NCBI GenBank assembly: GCA_965200145.1
Contig: CBDATG010000003.1
Span: 434,001-498,000 of the forward strand
Direction of reading: 5' to 3'
Length of the DNA stretch: 64,000 nucleotides
Origin: CBDATG01 sp965200145
Lineage (GTDB): Bacteria; Chloroflexota; Dehalococcoidia; Lucifugimonadales; Lucifugimonadaceae
Shown here in pieces: positions 16,778-23,784 of the stretch. The translations under genes were made by a program, and so were the position numbers. Under the pieces are notes generated by a model. The model did not search any database, was not told the origin of the DNA, and was given only the letters and a program-made list of their open reading frames with translations. How positions within the stretch are numbered: position 1 is the first letter of the stretch; each line of letters opens with the position of its first letter.

Positions 16778-18108
16778 CTGTTTTGGGTAGGTCGCGCGAA
16801 TCGTTCACGGGCAGTCTGCCTTACCTTGGCGGCGACTCGTGTGTGGGATTCCAAGGTGAGTGTCAATGGGATGGCTAGTATCAGGACGATAGACATGATG
16901 GCGTAACCCGGCCGGTAAGATTGCGTCAGGTCAAATGTGAATCCTACCAGCAGCGGTCCTGCTATGCCAAATACTGCGCTCACAGAGCTCACGATGCCTA
17001 CGATAGAGCCGTAGCTGCGTCGTCCGAAGTAGTCTGCCAAGATGGCGAGTCGCAACGGGATTGAGGCACCGAAACCGAGCCCGAAGCCCATCACGAACAC
17101 TGGCAACGGTATCAAGCCCCAGTTGAATCCCATGAAGTCGGCATTGATCAATGCCAGCGCACCCACTCCGAGGATCTGAATAGCAAACGATATCGCCAGT
17201 AGCAGCTTCTTGCTGAAGCGGTCGCCAACTATGCCGATGCTCACACGTCCGGCGATATCACCTATTGCAACGGCTCCTGCCGCCGCCGATGCCAACCAGA
17301 TGTCGATGTTGTAGTCCAGGAGTGCGGGCAGGTGGAACAGGTTGGACGAACTGACAAGCTGTCCCAAGCTGGTTGCGATAGCTATCTGCCAGAATGCGCG
17401 CAGTCGCAACGCATCCCGCACACTCACCGCTAACTCCCTTGGCACCCGGCGCGAGTCCCCTGGGCCACCAGACACGTCGCCGGCGTTGGCAAGAGGGGCA
17501 TCGCCGTCAGGTCGCAGCCCATAGTCCTCAGGTCGTCTTCGCATCAGCAAGGAGAGAGGAACGCCTAGGATCCAGAATCCGATGCCTACGCCTATGAGCG
17601 TCGTGCGCCAGCCGTATGCGTCGATCACCCATACCAGCGCCGGTAACGCAAGGGCACCGACGGCGGAGAAGGTCATGAGCGTTGCCAGTGCGCGGGCGCG
17701 TAACCTTACGAACCAGTTGCCGACGGTTGCTACGAACACGATGAATGTTCCGAACGACATTCCGAGTGCGAGGAGCATCACGGATAGGTAGAACTGCCAC
17801 AGGGAGTTCATGAGCCCCATCACTATGAATCCGCATCCCGTGACGAGTATGCCGAAGAGCATGACGCGTTTGGGACCGAACCTGTCGATCATCGCGCCGA
17901 CGAATGGCGATATGAGTCCGCTCTCGCCGCGTTGCAGCGATATAGCGGCTGCGAACCATGCCGACGACCATCCGGAGAACGACTCCAAGATGGGATTTAC
18001 GAATGCTTGGAAGCCGCGCCAAAACACAACGGAGGCGTAGCCCTGCATCAGGCCGCCGCCGATTACTATCCACCATCCGTAGAAGACGCTAGATGCGCGT
18101 TCTCTCAG
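16774..18108 (-). CDS. MFS transporter (monocarboxylate-permease-like), probable CTG start
   Basis: About 12 hydrophobic helices; after helix 2 there is DRFGPKRVMLFG, the MFS loop motif, and a RRRPEDYGLRPDGD central loop typical of the oxalate/formate and monocarboxylate group. The first ATG/GTG/TTG is at 18048, but codons upstream read VFYGWWIVIGGGL, the usual first helix of this group, so translation must begin earlier. A CTG at 18108 overlaps the upstream hydrolase stop as CTGA and has GAGG 10 bases before it. I therefore extend the gene by 20 codons. The 3' end overlaps the MOSC gene by four bases. Confidence 0.85.
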   Translation of the reverse strand: MRERASSVFYGWWIVIGGGLMQGYASVVFWRGFQAFVNPILESFSGWSSAWFAAAISLQRGESGLISPFVGAMIDRFGPKRVMLFGILVTGCGFIVMGLMNSLWQFYLSVMLLALGMSFGTFIVFVATVGNWFVRLRARALATLMTFSAVGALALPALVWVIDAYGWRTTLIGVGIGFWILGVPLSLLMRRRPEDYGLRPDGDAPLANAGDVSGGPGDSRRVPRELAVSVRDALRLRAFWQIAIATSLGQLVSSSNLFHLPALLDYNIDIWLASAAAGAVAIGDIAGRVSIGIVGDRFSKKLLLAISFAIQILGVGALALINADFMGFNWGLIPLPVFVMGFGLGFGASIPLRLAILADYFGRRSYGSIVGIVSSVSAVFGIAGPLLVGFTFDLTQSYRPGYAIMSIVLILAIPLTLTLESHTRVAAKVRQTARERFARPTQNR

Positions 18109-19058
18109 CGTGACATCGCCTCGCAGTCGGATCCAGGTGTGCGTAGATGCGTTTGGAAGAACGGGGTAACCGCTGCAAGGAATCCTGTCGGATTGTCGCC
18201 AGGAACGCGGTGGGATGCGTTCGGCACTCGTACTGACCTGCTACCCGCTACCGAGTGGACCATGCGCTCCACGGTTTCGGGTGCCACCATGCGCGAGTTC
18301 TTGCCCAACACGAACAGAGTCGGCGCGGCAACTTTGGCGAGCGCACTCCAAAGCTCGTCAGGTGTATAGCTAACTCGGTGGTAGTCAAACAGACGCGGGT
18401 CATGCTTCCATGTCCAGCTGCCGTCTGCGTTGATGCGGACAGCCCGTTCCAGTGAACCTCTAACAGCCTCAGCCGTGCGCAACGGGCTGAGCTCCGTTAC
18501 ACGTGCAACAAGCGCGTCGAAACTGCCGCTACGTGGCAGATTGTCAATGAACCTCCTGACACCACGGCGCGCCTCACGATTCAACTCAGGCGCCACATCT
18601 ACGACAACGATCGAGTCGACCGCGTCCGGATCGGAAGCGGCGTGCAGATACGCCAGCTGACCGCCTAGCGACAGACCGCAGATTGAGAACGATGCGATAC
18701 CCGCACTTTCACGCAGGTGTGTGGCAAGACGCCTGAGGTCCGAGTGGTAGTGATGCGTCGTGAAGTTCGGATCCTTGGGATGGCAACTATCGCCGTGGCC
18801 TCGCAGGTCTAGCGCGTAGCACGAGAACCGGTCGCGCAGAGCGAGGCATGTGAAATCCCAAGAGCGGGCCTGTTGCAGGAATCCATGAATGAAGATGATC
18901 GCTGGCTTGTCCGCGGACATGCCCCAGTCGATGTAGCTGAGTTCACAGTCTTCGCCAGGTATTACTCGCTGCGAAGGCGGAGTCTCATCGCTAAAGCTGA
19001 TGCCGGCTGACCCCGCCGCGCGGACGGTTGACTCGAATGCTGGTATCTGTTTGTCCAC
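18105..19058 (-). CDS. Alpha/beta hydrolase
   Basis: Classic fold: oxyanion-hole region FIHGFLQQARSW, then DLRGHGDS, the nucleophile elbow GLSLGG near residues 127-132, and a C-terminal histidine in NASHRVPGDNP. 317 residues with a helical cap. Starts at GTG 19058, with the M50 protease gene divergent 150 bases away. First gene of the hydrolase-MFS-MOSC operon, which could couple ester hydrolysis to uptake or export of the product. Substrate unknown. Confidence 0.87.
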   Translation of the reverse strand: MDKQIPAFESTVRAAGSAGISFSDETPPSQRVIPGEDCELSYIDWGMSADKPAIIFIHGFLQQARSWDFTCLALRDRFSCYALDLRGHGDSCHPKDPNFTTHHYHSDLRRLATHLRESAGIASFSICGLSLGGQLAYLHAASDPDAVDSIVVVDVAPELNREARRGVRRFIDNLPRSGSFDALVARVTELSPLRTAEAVRGSLERAVRINADGSWTWKHDPRLFDYHRVSYTPDELWSALAKVAAPTLFVLGKNSRMVAPETVERMVHSVAGSRSVRVPNASHRVPGDNPTGFLAAVTPFFQTHLRTPGSDCEAMSR

Positions 19059-19208
19059 GACGGCGAATGTTGAAACGCTTGAGAGCTAGAATCCATGATA
19101 TCCAGTACAGTTACAAAGGTGCATTAACCATCCGAGGTTCAAACTCAAACACGCAACACTCGACACCCAGAATGTACCAAGTGCAACCCTGGTCGTAGCA
19201 TCTACAAC

Positions 19209-20327
19209 ATGCGAATAGGCAAGATATTCAACATACCCATCATCCTGCACTGGTCATTGCTGATCGGCCTCGGCTACTTCGCGTTCGATGTGCTACGTTC
19301 GGGATCACCGTTCCTGCCGGCAGACCTGGCAGGCGGTCAGCGTGTTGTGATGGCGTTGTTCATCTCCTCGTCGCTCTTCGCCTCGATACTGGTGCATGAA
19401 CTCGCCCACTCGTTGATGGCGAAACGGCTTGGCTATGTCGTGCTGGATATCACGCTGATGCTCTTCGGCGGAGTCAGCATGATCAGCGGTGATACAAGAC
19501 GCGCCGCACACGAGTTCGCCGTTGCCATAGTCGGACCGGCATCCAGTTTGGCTCTGGCAGTGCTGGCTTTCGCCGCCCTCCGTTTCGGTCCGTTCGATGA
19601 CAACGCGTTGGTGAGAGGTTGGTTGATATACATGACGATCGTCAACGGGTTCGTAGCAGTATTCAATATGCTGCCGGGTCTGCCGTTGGACGGCGGACGC
19701 GTTGCACGTTCTGCCATCTGGACGATCACCGGAGACCGTGTGCGTGCGTCTAGATACGCTGCCCTTGGTGGCCAGGGGCTTGCGCTGTTGTTAGGCGTAG
19801 GGGCAATCGGATTGATGGTGTGGCAACAGGACTTCACCGCTGGCATCTGGATCTTGCTGATCGCGGGATTCCTATGGTTGGGTGCAACCCGAGAGATGCG
19901 GGCTACAAGACCAGACGAAGAGGACTTAATCGGCGTGCCTATTCACGAGGCGATGACTCCCATCCCTGCTGTGCTCTCCGCCGACATGCCACTGGGCGAG
20001 GTGCTGTCCTACGGATTGAGGGTGTTCCGTCATCTTGACTTACCCGTCGTTGGCAACGGTGCCGTGATCGGTTTCGTGACCTTGGCAGACATCGAGAATC
20101 GTCGCGTGGACTTTGGTTCTCAGTCGCAACCTCTGACGGTTGGCGATGTGTTTCGCAGGTGTAGGACTGGCGTGGTGCGCTCCGATGCCGACCTGTCTGT
20201 GGCTGCCAATTTGCTTGCCAGAGGCATCGAACGCCTAGTCGTGTTCAACGACGGTCGCCTTGTCGGCACGATAGGGCGCGATGATATCGTGCGCCACAGC
20301 AGCGCCGCCAACCAGGACGGACTCTAG
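19209..20327 (+). CDS. Site-2-protease-type M50 metalloprotease with CBS pair
   Basis: Intramembrane zinc protease. HELAH (residues 63-67) sits in a hydrophobic segment, and the third zinc ligand is in NMLPGLPLDGGR near residues 153-164. Around six membrane segments occupy residues 10-220. Two CBS motifs follow (IHEAMTPIPAVLSAD and GDVFRRCRTGVVRSD), a pairing seen in the Chloroflexota, cyanobacterial and archaeal SpoIVFB-like group in which CBS domains sense adenine nucleotides. 372 residues, normal. Divergent from the hydrolase operon; the 150-base spacer presumably holds both promoters. The cleaved substrate is unknown. Confidence 0.9.
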   Translation: MRIGKIFNIPIILHWSLLIGLGYFAFDVLRSGSPFLPADLAGGQRVVMALFISSSLFASILVHELAHSLMAKRLGYVVLDITLMLFGGVSMISGDTRRAAHEFAVAIVGPASSLALAVLAFAALRFGPFDDNALVRGWLIYMTIVNGFVAVFNMLPGLPLDGGRVARSAIWTITGDRVRASRYAALGGQGLALLLGVGAIGLMVWQQDFTAGIWILLIAGFLWLGATREMRATRPDEEDLIGVPIHEAMTPIPAVLSADMPLGEVLSYGLRVFRHLDLPVVGNGAVIGFVTLADIENRRVDFGSQSQPLTVGDVFRRCRTGVVRSDADLSVAANLLARGIERLVVFNDGRLVGTIGRDDIVRHSSAANQDGL

Positions 20328-20392
20328 ACCGACGTTACCGCGCAGTGCACGCGCCGGTCTCCAGACCAGCGTTCAATCTCGGCGAGCTGGGC

Positions 20393-20992
20393 TCAATTCG
20401 CAGTCTTGACGACCTCGCTCGGTGCCTTGATTCCGCCAGAGAATATCAGGTTCATCGCATCACCTACCGACATGTCGATGTCGTACACCTCTTCAATCGG
20501 TACCACCGCGACCCATCCAGAGTTCGGCGTAGGCGCGGTCGCAACATAGACGACCCCCATCTCCTGACCGTCTATGACCGTCGTCGCGGTCAGGAACCCG
20601 ACCATCCAAGTGCCTGCCTTGGGGTACTCGATGAGCACGACTCTCTTGAAGCCGGAGTCAGACTTTCCTGTGAACGAGTCGAAGAGCTGCTGTGCCGGCC
20701 CGTATATCGCCTTCACGATGGGAATGCGCATCAGCAAGGCCTGGAAGCCCCGTACAAACCAGCGGCCTGTCCGACCTTGCAACAGCACACCGACTATGAA
20801 CACGATGACGACCATTAGCAGGATGCCGATTCCAGGTATCCTGAATCCCCAAGTCGAGTCGATCCATTCGTTGATTCTGTTTCCTGCGATGCCCTCGATG
20901 ATGTTGTAGATGAATCTCAGTACCCAGAACGCGAGTGCGATCGGCACGACCACGAACAGTCCCTGGACGAAGACGTTGCGAATGCTGCTCAA
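20393..20992 (-). CDS. DUF502 family membrane protein
   Basis: 199 residues with two membrane segments, near residues 8-30 and 52-70, around a short loop. The pattern GLFVVVPIALAFWVL, then IPIVKAIYGPAQQL and FKRVVLIEYPKAGTWMVGF, is the DUF502 signature. The C-terminal half forms a soluble domain ending near VVPIEEVYDIDMSVGDAM. Function is not established in the family. Convergent with the M50 gene. Confidence 0.9.
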   Translation of the reverse strand: MSSIRNVFVQGLFVVVPIALAFWVLRFIYNIIEGIAGNRINEWIDSTWGFRIPGIGILLMVVIVFIVGVLLQGRTGRWFVRGFQALLMRIPIVKAIYGPAQQLFDSFTGKSDSGFKRVVLIEYPKAGTWMVGFLTATTVIDGQEMGVVYVATAPTPNSGWVAVVPIEEVYDIDMSVGDAMNLIFSGGIKAPSEVVKTAN

Positions 20993-21156
20993 TTGAGGCT
21001 CCTTTGTAGATTCCGAAGGTCAGCGCGTCGTTGGTGGCACGTGACCCTCAGGTTGTCTCAAATACACGCATGATTGTAACCGCGCTTTTGGGCGACACCA
21101 TCGGACGCAGATCCGGTAGCGTGGCAGGCGGTGTTCATCTCGCCACATTCTCTACG

Positions 21157-21543
21157 CTATGGTGAAGACTCCGGCCAGAGTGCAGCGCGGCGGTGTGTGC
21201 CAATGCCGATGAGCCTGTCATGCTCGACCTCTCGAGCCTCCACATGGAAGGTGTACTTCGTGCCGTTGACTTCTAACAGCTCGGCAGTCGTCCTAATCGC
21301 AGCACCGGGCTTTGCAGGCGCAACATGCTTTACGTCAACGTGAAACCCCACGGTGAACCCACCGTCTGGCATGTGAGGGTCCAGCATCTCGGTCGCAGTC
21401 AGCTCCATCTCGTTGATCATCGCCGGGCTTGAGAGCGTGCTGTTCGCAGGATCACCGCCAGGCGCATACAGCATGTCGTCCCTTACCACCCAATCGCGCC
21501 CGTGAACGGTACCAACCGCAACGATGTCCGATTCGTGATGCAT
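21157..21543 (-). CDS. FlK-like hotdog thioesterase
   Basis: 128 residues, hotdog fold. Residues near 45 read TATEMLDPHMPDG, then GFHVDVKHVAPAKPGA and TFHVEAREVEHDRLIGIGTH, matching the fluoroacetyl-CoA-thioesterase-like family. These enzymes hydrolyse acyl-CoA or protein-bound thioesters. Starts at ATG 21543. The first 44 codons and the leader lie in a 172-bp sequence repeated twice more directly upstream, so the gene sits behind two extra truncated copies of its own 5' end. The downstream neighbour is the DUF502 gene. Confidence 0.75.
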   Translation of the reverse strand: MHHESDIVAVGTVHGRDWVVRDDMLYAPGGDPANSTLSSPAMINEMELTATEMLDPHMPDGGFTVGFHVDVKHVAPAKPGAAIRTTAELLEVNGTKYTFHVEAREVEHDRLIGIGTHRRAALWPESSP

Positions 21544-21583
21544 GTCAAAGATGTTAGCCCTGTTACCGCGATGGCAACGGCGT
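21412..21583. repeat. 172-bp tandem repeat, copy A (5' end of intact thioesterase gene)
   Basis: First of three direct copies with exact 172-base spacing of the landmark GTTGATCATCGCCGGGC. Read on the minus strand it covers the leader and about the first 44 codons of the thioesterase gene. Confidence 0.9.
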
Positions 21584-21715
21584 GTTGATCATCGCCGGGC
21601 TTGAGAGCGTGCTGTTCGCAGGATCACCGCCAGGCGCATACAGCATGTCGTCCGCCACCGACCAATTGCGCCCGTGAACGGTACCAACCGCGACGATGTC
21701 CGACCCGTGATGCAT
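21563..21715 (-). pseudogene. Truncated 5' copy of the thioesterase gene (copy B)
   Basis: A 50-codon frame starting at the same ATG as the intact gene and reading through LYAPGGDPANSTLSSPAMIN, then TPLPSR and a stop where the next repeat begins. The hotdog core is missing, so it cannot be an enzyme. The frame has stayed open despite substitutions; it could be expressed as a small peptide but is most simply a duplication by-product. Confidence 0.5.
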
Positions 21716-21755
21716 GTCGTACATGTTAGCCGCGTTACCGCGACGGCAACGGCGT
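21584..21755. repeat. 172-bp tandem repeat, copy B
   Basis: Second direct copy. It differs from copies A and C by scattered substitutions (for example GACCCG in place of GACTCG before the start codon), so the triplication is not very recent. It encodes a truncated start of the thioesterase. Confidence 0.9.
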
Positions 21756-21887
21756 GTTGATCATCGCCGGGCTTGAGAGCGTGCTGTTCGCAGGATCACC
21801 GCCAGGCGCATACAACATGTCGTCCGTCACGGCCCAATCGCGCCCGTGAACGGTACCAACAGCGACGATGTCCGACTCGTGATGCAT
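21735..21887 (-). pseudogene. Truncated 5' copy of the thioesterase gene (copy C)
   Basis: Same as copy B, 172 bases upstream: starts MHHESDIVAVGTVHGRDW and ends INTPLPSR at a stop created by the repeat junction. Differs from the intact gene at a few residues only. Confidence 0.5.
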
Positions 21888-21927
21888 ATCGTACATGTTA
21901 GCCCTGTTACCGCGATGGCAACGGCAT
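21756..21927. repeat. 172-bp tandem repeat, copy C
   Basis: Third direct copy, ending just before the stop of the histidine-rich protein gene at 21931. Together the copies fill the 387-base gap between the thioesterase and that gene. Confidence 0.9.
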
Positions 21928-21930
21928 CGT

Positions 21931-22488
21931 TTAGTCGCCGTGGGCGGGATGCGGCGGCGGGTGCGCTGCGAAGTATATGCCTTCCAGGTTCGTTGGCGGA
22001 CCGTCAGGCTCGTCGGCCTGCCCGAATGCCATCCAGTGAGGCGGATCACCATCAAACACTAGGAAGGCAGATAGCTTCTTCGACAGAGCGTTGTGCCCGC
22101 CCATCCAATCAACGGCGGGCCCATCGTGTAGCTGCACATCCTCCCCGCCGACGGGACGCCTGACATCAGACTCGCTGAATTCGCTGGTTCCGGCCGGACC
22201 GATGCCCCATCTAACGACTCTCTTGAAATCTGCCGGCACGACGAATCGCCAACGCGGCAACAGTCCCGACCACGGCCCGACCTCTACTGCCGCTCTGTCT
22301 TCCTTGCCGTCAACGGGGTGATGTACGTTCCATTTGAACTGCGAACCGGGACGGTCTGTCGATGGCGCGCCTACGGAGTGAACATGCTCGTGTTGATGAT
22401 CGTGATGCGGGTGGTCGTCATGCCCGTGACCGTGACTGTGACCGTGTCGCGCATGTTCATCGCCACGCGATCCGTTGTGCTGACGCAC
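21931..22488 (-). CDS. Histidine-rich protein of unknown function
   Basis: 185 residues. Residues 15-40 are dominated by His with Gly and Asp (HGHSHGHGHDDHPHHDHQ and beyond), a metal-binding type of sequence as in nickel/zinc chaperones and ZIP or CDF transporter loops. The remaining 140 residues contain WRFVVPADFKRVVRWGIGP and DWMGGHNALSKKLSAFLVFDG, which I do not recognise. No signal peptide. Start is GTG 22488 with AAGGCG upstream. Located between the thioesterase repeats and rpsT. A role in metal storage or delivery is inferred only from the histidines. Confidence 0.65.
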   Translation of the reverse strand: MRQHNGSRGDEHARHGHSHGHGHDDHPHHDHQHEHVHSVGAPSTDRPGSQFKWNVHHPVDGKEDRAAVEVGPWSGLLPRWRFVVPADFKRVVRWGIGPAGTSEFSESDVRRPVGGEDVQLHDGPAVDWMGGHNALSKKLSAFLVFDGDPPHWMAFGQADEPDGPPTNLEGIYFAAHPPPHPAHGD

Positions 22489-22512
22489 AGCTTGCGCCTT
22501 GACTAGTGTTGG

Positions 22513-22791
22513 CTAATCAGCCGCCGCGGACGCGTTCGCCCGCGCTTTGTTGTGCCTCAGCATCAGCCTCGACTTCTTGCGGGCAGCTTGGTTGCGATGT
22601 ATGACACCCTTGCGAACTGCAATGTCAAGCGCACGTGCTGCTTCCCTGACAGACCCGTCCGTCGCGTCAGCGCCCGGATCATCGTCAATGGCGCGCCTGG
22701 CGACGCTGGTACGCGACCTGATGTATGACTTAACTGACCTGTTGCGTGCGGTGCGTCGCAGATGCACCCGATGTGACTTAGCAGCTGGCAT
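22513..22791 (-). CDS. rpsT: 30S ribosomal protein S20
   Basis: Binds 16S rRNA early in 30S assembly. The lysine/arginine-rich start (MPAAKSHRVHLRRTARNRS) is followed by VKSYIRSRTSVARRAID, and the conserved end reads HRNQAARKKSRLMLR, matching S20. 92 residues, normal length. The frame is open upstream to 22839; ATG 22791 is chosen because AAAGG lies 7 bases before it and the family begins about here. A palindromic repeat separates it from the upstream higBA genes. Confidence 0.9.
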   Translation of the reverse strand: MPAAKSHRVHLRRTARNRSVKSYIRSRTSVARRAIDDDPGADATDGSVREAARALDIAVRKGVIHRNQAARKKSRLMLRHNKARANASAAAD

Positions 22792-22840
22792 TGGCATCCT
22801 TTCGGAGTAAGGTTGTTGCACAGTCCATTGTAACACCAAC

Positions 22841-22926
22841 TAACAAGGATAAGCAGGATGCGCAGGATGACTACGCGGGGGTAATACCTGCCCCCCTATC
22901 CTGGCCTATCCTGTGTATCCGTGTTG
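22841..22926. repeat. Dispersed palindromic repeat, copy 1 (overlaps higA 3' end)
   Basis: About 85 bases: left arm TAACAAGGATAAGCAGGATG, centre GGGGGTAATACC...CCCCCC, right arm ending TATCCTGTGTATCCGTGTTG. The arms are imperfect inverted copies built from 11-12 base units around AGGATA. Part of it is the last 19 codons of the higA gene at 22871. Confidence 0.85.
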
Positions 22927-23416
22927 ATTCGCGCTCCCTGTACGCCAGCAGGTGCTCACGCCACTCGCCTATGCCCATTGGGCACGGGTCCTCGTCGCAG
23001 CAGGTCGAGTTCTCCAATGTGATGTCCTGCCAGCCCTCAGGCTTGATGAACTCCTTGTCGATCCAATCCCGGTCGATATCGAACTTGACGGACAGAGCAT
23101 CTAATGTCATCTCATCCAGGTTGCGCTTGCGAGTCATGAACTCGATGAACGGCTCCATGCCGCCGAACACCGGTACAATCTCATCGAGCGTCACCATCCC
23201 CTGGTCAAGCATGAACTCGATGTGGTCCGCGGCATCGACATGCACCTGGTGGAACTCGAAATGTGTCTCGGCGTAGTTGTTTATCGCCTCGGCGAGAGCC
23301 TTCAGCTCCGCCAATTCCGCCGCGTCCGCCCAGTTGTTCATCAACTCGCCAGCCCGAGCCTCGGCGCGCTTGTAACCAGCATCGTCGGTGATTGGTTCAA
23401 CTTTGGTCATGGTCAA
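22871..23416 (-). CDS. higA: HigA-like antitoxin with CCDEDPCPM motif, copy 1
   Basis: 181 residues. The segment from MVTLDEIVPVFGGMEPF through LDALSVKFDIDRDWI (about residues 75-120) resembles the C-terminal half of the HigA helix-turn-helix; the N-terminal half (ALAEAINNYAETHFEFH) matches the start of such antitoxins. An unusual extension follows: PEGWQDITLENSTCCDEDPC and PMGIGEWREHL. The last residues (STRIHRIGQDRGAGITPA) are encoded by a dispersed palindromic repeat. Downstream partner of the HigB toxin gene, overlapping it by 4 bases. Neutralises HigB and probably represses the operon. Confidence 0.75.
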   Translation of the reverse strand: MTMTKVEPITDDAGYKRAEARAGELMNNWADAAELAELKALAEAINNYAETHFEFHQVHVDAADHIEFMLDQGMVTLDEIVPVFGGMEPFIEFMTRKRNLDEMTLDALSVKFDIDRDWIDKEFIKPEGWQDITLENSTCCDEDPCPMGIGEWREHLLAYRERESTRIHRIGQDRGAGITPA

Positions 23417-23706
23417 ACCCCTTTGGGATTGATGTCGTCATAGCTCGCGTGGGTGCCGATGAAGCGGATTTCCAAGGTGCCTGCCACATAGTCGACCTTG
23501 GCAACAAGTCTATACTGGTTCCCCTTGATGTTGAAGATAAGCCGCCCGTCTCCCAAGATCGTCACGCCGGTCCAATGATCAACGACTTCGTGAGGTGTCT
23601 TCCAATTGGCAAGCCTAACCATCTCCTTCCAGTCGCGCAACCGCGCGTCTGTGTCACGGTGGCGTCTCACAAAGTCATTGAGCACTTTCGGATTCGTGAT
23701 TATCAC
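23413..23706 (-). CDS. higB: HigB-family toxin (mRNA interferase), copy 1
   Basis: 97 residues of the HigB/COG4680 type, a RelE-like ribonuclease that cuts mRNA on the ribosome. Conserved features: the DWKEMVRLANWKTPHEV segment, then GRLIFNIKGNQYRLVAKVDY and the ending IRFIGTHASYDDIN, which contains the characteristic FxGTHxxYD. The toxin gene precedes the antitoxin gene, as usual for higBA. A paralogous pair occurs at 30974. relA lies upstream, separated by a palindromic repeat. Confidence 0.87.
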   Translation of the reverse strand: MIITNPKVLNDFVRRHRDTDARLRDWKEMVRLANWKTPHEVVDHWTGVTILGDGRLIFNIKGNQYRLVAKVDYVAGTLEIRFIGTHASYDDINPKGV

Positions 23707-23719
23707 TGACCGACAATAT

Positions 23720-23778
23720 TAACAGGGATAGGCAGGATACGCAGGATAATCCTGTAATATCCTGTACATCCTTGTTAA
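23720..23778. repeat. Dispersed palindromic repeat, copy 2 (short form)
   Basis: AACAGGGATAGGCAGGATAC to TATCCTGTACATCCTTGTTA with a short centre lacking the GGGGG/CCCCC part. Lies between the relA stop and higB. Confidence 0.85.
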
Positions 23779-23784
23779 TGCCTC

